DNA from: Thamnaconus septentrionalis
Lineage: Eukaryota > Chordata > Actinopteri > Tetraodontiformes > Monacanthidae
Reading direction: 5' to 3'
DNA length: 64,000 nucleotides
Assembly (NCBI GenBank): GCA_009823395.1
Contig: CM020509.1
Location: 5,407,501 to 5,471,500, forward strand
The translations under genes and the position numbers were made by a program. Below the pieces are notes generated by a model. It ran no database searches. It was not told where the DNA came from and saw nothing but the letters and a program-made list of their open reading frames with translations. The number at the start of each line of letters is the position of its first letter. The stretch's first letter is position 1. Of this stretch, positions 12,041 through 22,735 are shown in pieces.

Positions 12041-12852
12041 GTTATCAAACGTGCCACTTGCCTGAGAGAACTTGTGTGTAGGGGAGAAGAAGAAGCTGCG
12101 CCGACATGTTAAAATGCAAATTTCAACACAGAAACGCAGAGAGAAACAATCCATAACAGACACAGAGCAAGTGTGGCAGTGTATGAAAACCAAAAAAAGA
12201 AACTCTCAGCCAGCAGATTCTTTTAATCTACATGCCTTTCTCGTATAACAAAACTTGCACTGTGTATCAACCATTGAACTCTTCAAAGTCCACTTTTTAT
12301 CGTTTTGGGAATTTTTGCCGCTTAAAAGTTTCAAGGTGAAAACGCAAGTGTCTTCATGTAGTCATCCAAGGACAGGGAGGAAAAACACAGACACACATCA
12401 ATATTCTGGCTTTGACATTGAATTATTATTAGCATTCAGTCTTGGGGTTCTTGAAGGCACCCTTTAACTCCTGAAACACATTATCACAACTGCAGGACAT
12501 TTTCAACCTCTTGAACAAAGAAAAAGACCCCAATTTCAAAAGTTCACACGTAGACAGCCTCTTTTCAAGGGGGAAAAAAGCAGGAACACCTTCATCAATT
12601 AGCTTTCTAACCTTTGACACAAACAGTTCAAACAGTGATCCCAGCGGTGGCAGTTTGTAGTCAGTGCACTCAGGACTGCAGGTTGCACCGCTGGTCTTCC
12701 GTCTCTTAACATGCACGGAATGTGAAATTGGTTAATAAATACATGTGGTCAAAGAGGGCAGTAAAGATTTGAAATAATAGAATATAAACCGAAGACACCA
12801 TCCAGCCTAATGTTGGTGGACAGTAATTATACTCTAGTATGAGATTCATTTC

Positions 12853-13110
12853 TTAAAGGTCCCATATTAGACCCATTTTCAAATATTTTTTTTCTATTAC
12901 CCAGAGTCCAGTGGATGATAAATTATCTTTAACAAAAAAAAGCTCCCAGCAGTAAAAGTAGCTTCTAGCTGTGCGAAAAGGCCAAAAGTGGAGCAAGCAG
13001 AAGAAGCACAAGACGGACTCTTGTGTTGATGTTAATGGTGGGGACACAGTGTTGTTGGAACACACTGACCCGGTGAACTCTGCAAAATGTGACTTTCAGC
13101 ACTGTATGCA
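12853..13110 (+). repeat. Interspersed repeat fragment (AAAGGTCCCATATTA family)
   Basis: It begins TTAAAGGTCCCATATTAGACC, the same terminal motif as at 31741 and 43811 in this window. I recognise the motif as common in teleost non-autonomous DNA elements. No matching right terminus is visible, so the end coordinate is approximate. Confidence 0.45.
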
Positions 13111-13319
13111 TGTGCACACTCTCGTCGACTGAGAGATCTCAGGCATGAGCGCTTTCCACAGTAAGTGGCAAAAGAGGACTCGACCCCCTTTTTTTTCTGC
13201 AAAAGCTCCATCTTCCAGCAATTATGGAGCCGTCGGTGCAGGAGCCAGCGATGCCACCGCCGTCAAGGACGCCGCAACCCCGCGCGCGGGCACAATCGCT
13301 GATGGACAATTTGGCTGCG

Positions 13320-13412
13320 TCGGGCAGAGGGGTGAGGCAGGAGTGAGGGGGGGGATTAAAACCGGCGACCTTCAGAGCGGCAGAGGCAGCCCCCACTAAC
13401 CACCGGGCAGCC
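13320..13412 (-). repeat. tRNA-derived SINE fragment
   Basis: On the minus strand GGGCTGCCCGGTGGTTAGTG is followed by GGGGCTGCC, GAAGGTCGCCGG and TTTTAATCCCC. This resembles the tRNA-like head of fish SINEs, with A-box-like GGTTAGTGGG and B-box-like GGTTTTAATCC. The B box is mutated from GGTTCGAATCC, so a functional tRNA is unlikely. No coding role. Confidence 0.55.
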
Positions 13413-13877
13413 CGGGTGAGAGGCACATCGATTGTCTGCCTCCTGCTGCTTGTTTTAATTATAGAAGCAGCTGTACGGGGCCTTGGATGTCCGGCGGAGA
13501 CGGTTGAGTGTGAAGCCCGATGAGGAATACGGAAGCGGGCGGCGGAGGACGAGGAGAGGGAGTGAGATCAGCGATGAAGGGCCAGATTAGAGGTGGTGAT
13601 AAAGAATTGAGAAATGACTGCGACTCCTTAGAGTTGTGAGCGTGAGACTTTGTTCACTTTTTGGCTGAAGCCGAGTTGCGGACGTTGACTGAGTGGTACT
13701 GTAGGGAGAGTGTATGTGTGTATGTGCTGTAAGCCATCGGTTGGCGGTGCAAATCGCTGTTGATATTAGCGGAAAAGATGGAGAGAGTGAGATAAAGTGC
13801 AAAGTGGAGTGCCGGTGGGGAGGAATGGAGATTATGAGCCTTTTCGCATGAGAGAATGTGGGAAAGATTAAGTGCAT

Positions 13878-13879
<2 letters not shown>

Positions 13880-13919
<40 letters not shown>
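13880..13919 (+). repeat. (GT)n-(GA)n compound microsatellite
   Basis: About 15 GT units followed by gagagagaga. Confidence 0.93.
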
Positions 13920-15439
13920 CACATAAGAGATGATGGAAATCACTGATGTGTCCATTGCTGATGATATGTTTAAGTGTTAACCCACTGATATGAGCAGACA
14001 GGACACGTGTGCTGAATGTAAAACAAGCTCCTCCATGTATGTGGTATCAATGTTTTGTTTTGTTTTTTTTAACATATTATATATATTTAACATGGACATA
14101 TACTCTGTGAGTCTTTGTTTCCAATGATGGTAAAATCTGACAAATCAATGAGTCAGAGTCACAGCTGCGAGTCTTTACAGGCAATTTAAATGAGAGGCCG
14201 ACCGCTCGCGTGAAATGTGCCAATATTTCACATGCAGGCCGCAATTTGAATGCAGCAAGAACATTACGTCCTTCAGACACATGTAAATAAGAACTAATGA
14301 TGGAAAAAAAAAAGTTGGCACATAGTTGGTCGCAGAGGAAAGACGATGGTCTTACCTCATCCCCTAAATCAAGGCAGGTTTTAGTGTTCGGCGGGAGGTG
14401 TGGTCTTTAAACCCAGCGGTAAATCTGAGCAAAGAGTAGGAAGTGAAACCAAATGACCGTCTTTTGCCCTTAGAAATACCGCAAAGGGTCGGCGCGGCTG
14501 AAGTAGTGAACTTCCACTCCGGCTGTGGCACATCCAGCGAGTGAGTGAGCAGGGAAAAGATCCAGCAAGAAGCTCAAAGATCCCAGATGAATCCGGGTTT
14601 TGGGAGGGGGTTGCGCTTATTAATATTCACATCTCCAAAAATAACTATTAAAAAAACAAAACATCACAGCTCTCTAGGAAGGATCCAAGACTCTGCCAAC
14701 TTCCAGCGCTAGAGTCAGAATAACACTGTCTGGTGGCATAAAACAAGAAGAATCAACTTTCAACCAAAGACTCACCCCCCAAAAAAGATTCTTGTAGCCT
14801 TGACAGGTTTCCGAATTTCTAGAAAAGTGGTCAGAGCTTCCGGAAGAGGGGATCCAAATCTTTGAAGCCATTGTTTACTTTTTTCTTGTTTCTTCTGTGG
14901 TAGCGGTCGCTCCAAGCTACCAGCTGACTCGCTATTTTTAGCACCTCCCACCTCTTCATCCATAGAGGAAGATAATTGGTTATGGAATCTGCAGAAACTT
15001 TAAGAGCGGCTGAAAGCAGCGTCTGTTCCGAGCTAAAATTTCAGGGTTGGAATCCGAGCGATCCGGCTGCCGTGCAAATTTGGAATTCTTAACAAATGAG
15101 TCAATCAGCCTGACAACGGGCCACAGTCCTCGAGGTAAATAGGATACAAACACAAGTACACAAAGAACAGGTTTACTCCCAGCGAACCACACGGCACTGA
15201 CCTACGCAGACCCGGTAAATCCAGATTGATGCCGTTTAAAAACAACACTGCTTATTTTTTGCCTATTCTAAAAGGGGTCATTATCTAAGAACCTGAAAAA
15301 CAGAATAAACATAATTTGTACTTCACTGCGGAGGGCGAGGACTGAGAGTGCCTCTCCCAGTGGGAGTGCCACCACTGGGTTAGCAGTACATTTTTAGGCT
15401 AAAATGACTGGGCACGCTCACGGTGTTGTTCAGGCACAA

Positions 15440-15500
15440 CAGCTGCTCTCCGACTCCTGCGCCCACAGCGGGGGATTAAACCTGTGACCCGCGTGTTAGA
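15440..15500 (-). repeat. Possible tRNA-like SINE remnant
   Basis: The minus strand contains CGGGTCACAGGTTTAATCCCC, a B-box-like segment (GGTTTAATCCC), after GCCTCTAACACG. No convincing A box or tRNA fold was found, so this is a weak call. Confidence 0.25.
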
Positions 15501-15728
15501 GGCCGATCGCAGCAGAACGACGGCCATCCCGTGGCTGGCAAAGCGCTAGCTCAGATTGGGGCTGACGGGTCAATGTCGGCTCAGTAGAACTGATCCAATT
15601 GACCGCGCAAACTACTTACCGCAACGCTTTTCGAAAGTTTTAGTCGTCTCACGAAGGCAGGAAACATTTTTCCCCAAAAGACACTGGCCAATGAAACATT
15701 TGACCAGCAATTTAAAGAAATAGATGTA

Positions 15729-16085
15729 CACTACCAGTCAATAGGTTGGACACATTCTCATGCAATTTGCTTTTATCTTCAACTTTCTACACTGCAGATA
15801 GATACTGAAGACATCAAATATATGAGCAAGATATATGTAGTTATGCAGCAAAGAAAAAACACCTTAAATAAGTGAATATGCTTTTATGAAAGGTGGCTAT
15901 TTTGAAGAATTTAAATATAAAACGTGGTTGAGTTATTTTACACTTTTATTGTTTCCTACATAATTCCATGTGTGTTCATGCGTAGTTTTGATGCTTTCAG
16001 TGAGAAACTGCAATGTCAATAGTCATGAATATGAAAGAAAAGACATTCAATTCAGAGGGTGTGTCCAAACTTTTGACTGGTAGTG
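15729..16085 (+). mobile_element. Tc1/mariner-like MITE, copy 1
   Basis: A 357-bp element bounded by CACTACCAGTCAATAGGTTGG and its inverted counterpart GTGTCCAAACTTTTGACTGG ending tagtg. It is preceded by TA as expected for Tc1/mariner insertion; the right flank is CA, presumably mutated. The interior (ATACTGAAGACATCAAATATATGA...) is shared with the copy at 47940-48291 and has no transposase frame. The left boundary of the tandem duplication lies about 38 bp inside its right end. Confidence 0.85.
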
Positions 16086-16491
16086 CACATATGTTTGAAG
16101 AATCAATGAAATGGGTTGAAGTGAGACTGAATATACGTAATACAGCACATAACAACAGCAATAGCGCGTCTGCTGACGTTGCCTAGCACGCGCGTGCTCA
16201 TCTCGGATGACTAAGCTGAAACAATAAAAAAAAAAAGAAAAGGGGAAAAAAAGAGGCTGCCTTGCCTGTCGGGGGAGATTTCCGTTCCTCAATCCCAAGT
16301 TTCTCCTCGGTGCATGTCTCAGCTCGCTAAATACGCCTCGTGGATAAGCGGGACGGACAAGTGAGCAGCGCCAGCCCGCCAGCCAGCCACTCTGAGAACG
16401 CTGGAGATTAGCCTGCTGTGTCAGCTTAGCATCCGGCGAGCTGCGCGGCTCCTCCGTCGCTGCGCTGTTCCCCTCCACCCCTCCGTTCCGT

Positions 16492-16528
<37 letters not shown>
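16492..16528 (+). repeat. (CAG)12 repeat, unit 1
   Basis: Twelve CAG units in a CpG-rich context (gcggcggcggtgg follows). It has the same length in the duplicate at 19844-19880. It is intronic and not part of any supported reading frame. Confidence 0.92.
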
Positions 16529-16529
<1 letters not shown>

Positions 16530-18090
16530 TTACCGCACTCCTGCTAACTTCGCTCCCTTCCGCACTGTAACGCAGCGGCGGCGGTGGTGTGTGCTGCACT
16601 CCAGCAGAGCCCATTCGGGACGAGCGGTTGCCATGGCGCCCGCTCCATCCTTCCCACAGGAGCGGCGCTGCTCCGGTGCAGGGAAGCGGAGTGTGTGACG
16701 GGTTTGGGAGGGGGGGAGGAGGGGAGAGGGCGGGGACGTCAGGCCATGAGAAAGTTCAGCATTCAGCCTTTTGAATGTAAAAACACAACTGGGGCTAAAT
16801 TTAGCCCGGAGTGCGTGGACAGAGTGGGGTTGGTGGGGGCATGAAGTTTGCCGCATTTCTCCCCTTTTTAAGTGGAGGGGGGGGCGGAGGGTTGTTTCAT
16901 AATGTTTCGGGAGGAAACGGCGTTACTCCTGTGGGAGCAGTAGGGAATGCAGGGAACGCTGCGAAACAGCGCAGAACGGGTGGAAAAAAGATAGTGTGCG
17001 TGACCGCTGCATGCTGGGATAGTTGGATCATTAGTGTGAACGAGTTTAGGTTCCCCTTCCCAGGCTGCTGCAGAGTTCCAGCCTGGGTGGCGCACAATGG
17101 GCCAACAGACTGCATCTGCCGGAGTCGAAATCCCTCCGCACTGGCTCCAGTCAATAGAGTCCCGCGATAAATACCAGAATGAGCAGAATTCCGACTCAAT
17201 GGGTCTCGTTCAAGCATCCTGAGGAAACAAAACTCTTGTTGTGCTTCAATGGCGCGACGTCGGCCAAATTCTTTCTCAGATAAAAATGCGCCGCTTTGGC
17301 CAATTCGTCCAGTTGAACCGGCGGCCAAACCGATATGAGCAAAGTTATACGAGGGTTGTGTGCAAATGATCACGTGTGAGGATGTTGGGCTTCACTATCA
17401 CAAAGATAACATCCAGGAAAATGACCAACATGACCAACATCTTTTGCTTGGTTTAGTGACATCTTAAACAATATATTCCATTATCGTCGACTCACAAACA
17501 TCCTTCCATGTTAATTCTCTCATTCCAACACAAACATACACTTGTTAACAGAGAAAGGCGTCATTCTCTTGGCAGTCGTGCCGCAGAGAAACTAGCAACT
17601 CGTAAACGCCGGTGCGAAAACAACTAATGACTAGTTGTTAGAGGACAGCAGAGTCACACAACAGTGATACGCAAATAGCACAAAAGAGGCGTTTGCAGGA
17701 GTCTCGGCGAGCGTGAAGGGCGCTCAGGGAACTCAAAGCAGTCAGTCAACAACAAGTATCACACAAACAAGCAACAACAGCTCAACACAATGGGGTAAAA
17801 GTGCAAAACAAACCACAAAAAAAACCACCACAGGCGCTCCGTGTGAAGACACGGGTTCCCTCGAACCAGGACAACCAGGACATCAAAACACAGCAGCTCT
17901 GGGTCGGCAAAGTCCGACAAGGATCTGGAACTCTCGATTGAGGGTCTGAAGCCAAAAAAAAGTGCACAACAGCTTCTGGGGAAGCAGCAACCACAGCGAA
18001 ACAGAGCAGAGCCCAGCCGTGGCTCTGCTCCTCCCAGCAGCAGCAGTGGAGGGAGGGAGGGAGGAAGAGGCGGGAACAGCCAAGACTCAC

Positions 18091-18258
18091 CGTGTGGTAG
18101 CCTCGAGCCGCAGGGGGCTTGCCGGTGGGGTACGGGTCCACCGTGTCGATGATGGTCTGCCTCTCGCCCTTCTGGTTGATCTTCCGGAAGCGGCGGCGGG
18201 ACTGCCGGTGCGAGGCTTGTCGCTGGAAGTACTCCTCATTCTCGTCCATATAGTCCAC
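18091..18258 (-). CDS. rapgef2: rapgef2 exon 6, duplicate copy B
   Basis: This is identical over the exon to the copy at 21426-21593, with the same acceptor (ctcctccag), donor (gtgagt) and flanking intron. It lies within the second unit of a tandem duplication of about 3.35 kb. Because the exon is 168 bp and phase 0-0, a transcript with both copies would encode the 56-residue linker twice in frame; either copy alone gives the normal protein. No mammalian RAPGEF2 I recall has this exon twice. An assembly duplication must be excluded before treating this as a genuine exon duplication. Confidence 0.6.
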
Positions 18259-18425
18259 CTGGAGGAGAGGAGGAGGGCAGGAGGAAGAACACAGGGAGGG
18301 GAGAGGTGGGAGTGAGCGTTTTCATCTTTCATTCAGGCCCGTACTCTCCCAGCCCCTCCCAGCAAAGACATCGCACACTCCCAGAAACCTCCTGTACTCC
18401 TGTCATCTACTCTCCCTCCCTCCCC

Positions 18426-18457
18426 CTCCTCCTCCTCCTCCTCCTCCTCCTCCTCCT
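18426..18457 (+). repeat. (CTC)n repeat, expanded copy
   Basis: About ten CTC units upstream of exon 6 copy B on the transcript strand, where it reads (GAG)n. The equivalent tract in the other unit (about 21761-21773) has only about four units. Confidence 0.9.
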
Positions 18458-19401
18458 GCTCCCCCGCCTCCCTATCTTTGCTAAAATAGAAATTGCGTGT
18501 GGGCTGCATGGTTTGCGTGTCTATGTTAACAAAAAAAAAAAACAAGAAAAGAAAAGGAACAGGGTTCTCAAAATACAAAGAGGAGCCGAAGACGACAGAA
18601 ACAAAATCGCAAAAAAAGGTGAGAGACGAGGGGTGAGAGAAGAGAGGAGGGGTGAGGGAGGAAGGGGGCCGTGAGGGGTTGAGACGACCGACTGAAAGAC
18701 AGACGTGACTGATGTGCCATCCGCTGCCTCTCCTGTCTGAATTGTCATTTGCAGGTAAAATCTACATTCTGGTTTCCAGACAATTCAAAAGATCAGAGTG
18801 GAATCAGAGCAAGAGTGAAAAAATAACCAACAAACTTTTTAAAGTGAATTTGTTCTACAATTAGTATTTACATTTTATTTAAAGATCCCATATAATAATA
18901 TTAATAAAAGTAGTAGTAGTAGCAGTAGTATGTGTCCATCACGCTTATTCACTTGCCTTGACTTAAAAAATAAATATTTTCTGCTACAACCTGAGGAGGT
19001 CGCACTTAATGACCCAGGCCCATTTCCTTCCTTTCTTTCTTTCCTTTTTTTTCTTAACAGCCATTTCAATTATTTCAGCCATCTACTTTGATTTCGGCAG
19101 CAGCTACGTGCCGCCGCGCCGTGATTGCAATCAGTCCTGCCGGGCCGGCGGGCGGCACTGCCCTGAGCAGAGAAGCTGGCAACCGGAGTCAGAAGCGTAG
19201 ATGCGAGTCGAGCGAAGCCACGACGGCTGAACTATGTCAGATGGACTAGATAGCGGCCACCGGGCCAATAAGAACGCTGATGTAAGAATTAACGATGGAG
19301 AAAGGAGCGACGCCTCATGACTTTTTTTTTTCTACTGCTCGGAAACAGAGAAATCCATCCTCAGTTTCATAACTGCAGGGCTAAAATTATTTTATTTTTT
19401 T

Positions 19402-19439
19402 CAATTCAGAGGGTGTGTCCAAACTTTTGACTGGTAGTG
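19402..19439 (+). mobile_element. Right-end fragment of the Tc1-like MITE at the duplication junction
   Basis: Only the last ~38 bp of the MITE (attcagagggtgtgtccaaa through the terminal inverted repeat ending ggtagtg) is present, directly after the end of unit 1. It is the duplicated copy of 16048-16085. Confidence 0.85.
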
Positions 19440-19843
19440 CACATATGTTTGAAGAATCAATGAAATGGGTTGAAGTGAGACTGAATATCGTAATACAGCA
19501 CATAACAACAGCAATAAGCGCGTCTGCTGACGTTGCCTATGCAGCGTGCTCATCTCGGATGACTAAGCTGAAACAATAAAAAAAAAAAAAAAAAAAAGGG
19601 GGAAAAAAGAGGCTGCCTTGCTGTCGGGGAGATTTCCGTTCCTCAATCCCAAGTTTCTCCTCGGTGCATGTCTCAGCTCGCTCATCGCCTCGTGGATAAG
19701 CGGGGACGGACAAGTGAGCAGCGCCAGCCCGCCAGCCAGCCACTCTGAGAACGCTGGAGATTAGCCTGCTGTGTCAGCTTAGCATCCGGCGAGCTGCGGC
19801 GGCTCCTCCGTCGCTGCGCTGTTCCCTCCACCCTCCGTTCCGT

Positions 19844-19880
<37 letters not shown>
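19844..19880 (+). repeat. (CAG)12 repeat, unit 2
   Basis: Duplicate of the CAG tract at 16492-16528, with identical length but flanking indels. Confidence 0.92.
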
Positions 19881-19881
<1 letters not shown>

Positions 19882-21425
19882 TTACCGCACCCTGCTAACC
19901 GCTCCCTTCCGCACTGTAACGCAGCGGCGGCGGTGGTGTGTGCTGCACTCCAGCAGAGCCCATTCGGGACGAAGCGGTTGCCATGGCGCCGCTCCATCCT
20001 TCCCACAGGAGCGGCGCTGCTCCGGTGCAGGGAAGCGGAGTGTGGACGGGTTTGGGAGGGGGAGGAGGGAGGGGGGGACGTCAGGCCATGAGAAAGTTCA
20101 GCATTCAGCCTTTTGAATGTAAAAACACAACTGGGGCTAAATTTAGCCCGGGTGCGTGGACAGAGTGGGGTTGGTGGGGGCATGAAGTTTGCCGCATTTC
20201 TCCCCTTTTTAAGTGGAGGGGGGCGGAGGGTTGTTTCATAATGTTTCGGGAGAAGCAAGGCGTTACTCCTGTGGGAGCAGTAGGGAATGCAGGGAACTGC
20301 GAAACAGCGCAGAACGGGTGGAAAAAGATAGTGTGCGTGACCGCTGCATGCTGGGATAGTTGGATCATTAGTGTGAGCAGTTTAGGTTCCCCTTCCCAGG
20401 CTGCTGCAGAGTTCCAGCCTGGGTGGCGCACAATGGGCCAACAGACTGCATCTGCGGAGTCGAAATCCCTCCGCACTGGCTCCAGTCAATAGAGTCCCGC
20501 GATAAATACCAGAATGAGCAGAATTCCGACTCAATGGGTCTCGTTCAAGCATCCTGAGGAAACAAAACTCTTGTTGTGCTTCAATGGCGCGACGTCGGCC
20601 AAATTCTTTCTCAGATAAAAATGCGCCGCTTTGGCCAATTCGTCCAGTTGAACCGGCGGCCAAACCGATATGAGCAAAGTTATACGAGGGTTGTGTGCAA
20701 ATGATCACGTGTGAGGATGTTGGGCTTCACTATCACAAAGATAACATCCAGGAAAATGACCAACATGACCAACATCTTTTGCTTGGTTTAGTGACATCTT
20801 AAACAATATATTCCATTATCGTCGACTCACAAACATCCTTCCATGTTAATTCTCTCATTCCAACACAAACATACACTTGTTAACAGAGAAAGGCGTCATT
20901 CTCTTGGCAGTCGTGCCGCAGAGAAACTAGCAACTAAGTAACGCCCGGTCGCGAAAACAACTAATGACTAGTTGTTAGAGGACAGCAGAGTCACACAACA
21001 GTGATACGCAAATAGCACAAAGAGGCGTTTGCAGGAGTCTCGGCGAGCGTGAAGGGCGCTCAGGAACTCAAAGCAGTCAGTCAACAACAAGTATCACACA
21101 AACAAGCAACAACAGCTCAACACAATGGGGTAAAAGTGCAAAATAAACCACAAAAAAAACCACCACAGGCGCTCCGTGTGAAGACACGGGTTCCCTCGAA
21201 CCAGGACAACCAGGACATCAAAACACAGCAGCTCTGGGTCGGCAAAGTCCGACAAGGATCTGGAACTCTCGATTGAGGGTCTGAAGCCAAAAAAAAGTGC
21301 ACAACAGCTTCTGGGGAAGCAGCAACCACAGCGAAACAGAGCAGAGCCCAGCCGTGGCTCTGCTCCTCCCAGCAGCAGCAGTGGAGGGAGGGAGGGAGGA
21401 AGAGGCGGGAACAGCCAAGACTCAC

Positions 21426-21593
21426 CGTGTGGTAGCCTCGAGCCGCAGGGGGCTTGCCGGTGGGGTACGGGTCCACCGTGTCGATGATGGTCTGCCTCTC
21501 GCCCTTCTGGTTGATCTTCCGGAAGCGGCGGCGGGACTGCCGGTGCGAGGCTTGTCGCTGGAAGTACTCCTCATTCTCGTCCATATAGTCCAC
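21426..21593 (-). CDS. rapgef2: rapgef2 coding exon 6, copy A (proximal to exon 5)
   Basis: This 168-bp exon has acceptor ctcctctcctccag|GTG and donor CACACG|gtgagt, and is phase 0 at both ends. It encodes 56 residues beginning VDYMDENEEYFQRQASHRQS, continuing RRRFRKINQKGERQTIIDTV and ending DPYPTGKPPAARGYHT. It joins exon 5 (...EMIV) in frame to give the EMIVVDYMDENEEYF string of vertebrate RAPGEF2. The run RQSRRRFRK is a basic linker after the first cNBD-like domain. The C-terminal PTGKPPAARG differs slightly from mammalian PVGKPPLPRG. An open frame continues past the donor but is intronic read-through. An identical copy lies 3335 bp further downstream in transcription. Confidence 0.95.
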
Positions 21594-22735
21594 CTGGAGG
21601 AGAGGAGGAGGGCAGGAGGAAGAACACAGGGAGGGGAGAGGTGGGAGTGAGCGTTTTCATCTTTCATTCAGGCCCGTACTCTCCCAGCCCCTCCCAGCAA
21701 AGACATCGCACACTCCCAGAAACCTCCTGTACTCCTGTCATCTACTCTCCCTCCCTCCCCCTCCTCCTCCTCCTGCTCCTGCTCCCCCGCCTCCCTATCT
21801 TTGCAAAAATAGAAATTGCGTGTGGGCTGCATGGTTTGCGTGTCTATGTTAACAAAAAAAAAAAACAAGAAAAGAAAAGGAACAGGGTTCTCAAAATACA
21901 AAGAGGAGCCGAAGACGACAGAAACAAAATCGCAAAAAAAGGTGAGAGACGAGGGGTGAGAGAAGAGAGGAGGGGTGAGGGAGGAAGGGGGGCCGCAGGG
22001 GTTGAGACGACCGACTGAAAGACAGACGTGACTGATGTGCCATCCGCTGCCTCTCCTGTCTGAATTGTCATTTGCAGGTAAAAATCTACATTCTGGTTTC
22101 CAGACAATTCAAAAGATCAGAGTGGAATCAGAGCAAGAGTGAAAAAATAACCAACAAACTTTTTAAAGTGTATTTGTTCTACAATTAGTATTTACATTTT
22201 ATTTAAAGATCCCATATAATAATATTAATAAAAGTAGTAGTAGTAGTAGCAGTAGTATAATGTGTCCATCACGCTTATTCACTTGCCTTGACTTAAAAAA
22301 TAAATATTTTCTGCTACAACCTGAGGAGGTCGCACTTAATGACCCAGGCCCATTTCCTTCCTTTCTTTCTTTCCTTTTTTTTTTCTTAACAGCCATTTCA
22401 ATTATTTCAGCCATCTACTTCTGATTTCCGGCAGCAGCTACGTGCCGCCGCGCCGTGATTGCAATCAGTCCTGCCGGGCCGGCGGGCGGCACTGCCCTGA
22501 GCAGAGAAGCTGGCAAATCGGAGTCAGAAGCGAGATGCGAGTCGAGCGAAGCCACGACGGCTGAACTATGTCAGATGGACTAGATAGCGGCGCGACCCGG
22601 GCTAATATGAACGCTGATGTAAGAATTAACGATGGAGAAAGGAGCGACGCCTCATGACTTTTGCCTACTGCTCGGAAACAGAGAAATCCATCCTCAGTTT
22701 CATAACTGCAGGGCTAAAATTATTTTATTTTTTTT

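Larger units (their letters stand above)
9081..15728. other. rapgef2 intron 6 sequence
   Basis: This lies between exon 6 copy B and the internal promoter. It holds microsatellites, a hairpin at 10640-10674, a tRNA-like SINE fragment near 13320-13412 and a fragment of an AAAGGTCCCATATTA-type repeat from 12853. No coding exon was recognised. The frame at 11054-11593 on the minus strand is repeat-rich and has no family resemblance. Confidence 0.65.
16047..19400. repeat. Tandem duplication, unit 1 (about 3354 bp, contains exon 6 copy B)
   Basis: Unit 1 begins at ttcaattcagagggtgtgtc and ends at attttatttttt; unit 2 starts immediately with the same caattcagaggg. Both units carry a CpG-rich (CAG)12 segment, a long unique intron stretch and rapgef2 exon 6. 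The middle (roughly 17170-18420) is almost identical to unit 2, while the outer parts differ by many 1-4 base indels. Confidence 0.93.
19401..22735. repeat. Tandem duplication, unit 2 (about 3335 bp, contains exon 6 copy A)
   Basis: This is a direct-orientation copy of 16047-19400. It ends at attttatttttttt, where the sequence becomes unique (ccaaattgctattttac). The offset between exon copies is 3335 bp. Length differences include (CTC)n, about 10 units at 18426-18457 but only about 4 near 21761-21773, and a TAG tract one unit longer in unit 2. Confidence 0.93.

Noticed and set aside
13320..13412. Functional tRNA gene
   Set aside because: The A- and B-box-like motifs are degenerate (GGTTTTAATCC) and no acceptor-stem pairing is evident. 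A SINE head fits better.
16426..16614. Leucine-rich frame over the (CAG)12 tract resembling a signal peptide
   Set aside because: The Leu run is the reverse-strand reading of CAG repeats. The flanks are not protein-like, and the two duplicated copies are shifted by indels that break the frames.
21117..21425. Continuation of the exon 6 frame for about 100 codons beyond GYHT (and the same at 17782-18090)
   Set aside because: A consensus gtgagt donor follows CACACG and the sequence after it departs from RAPGEF2 protein, so it is intronic read-through. The apparent start at the exon edge is the GTG Val codon after the acceptor, not a real initiator.
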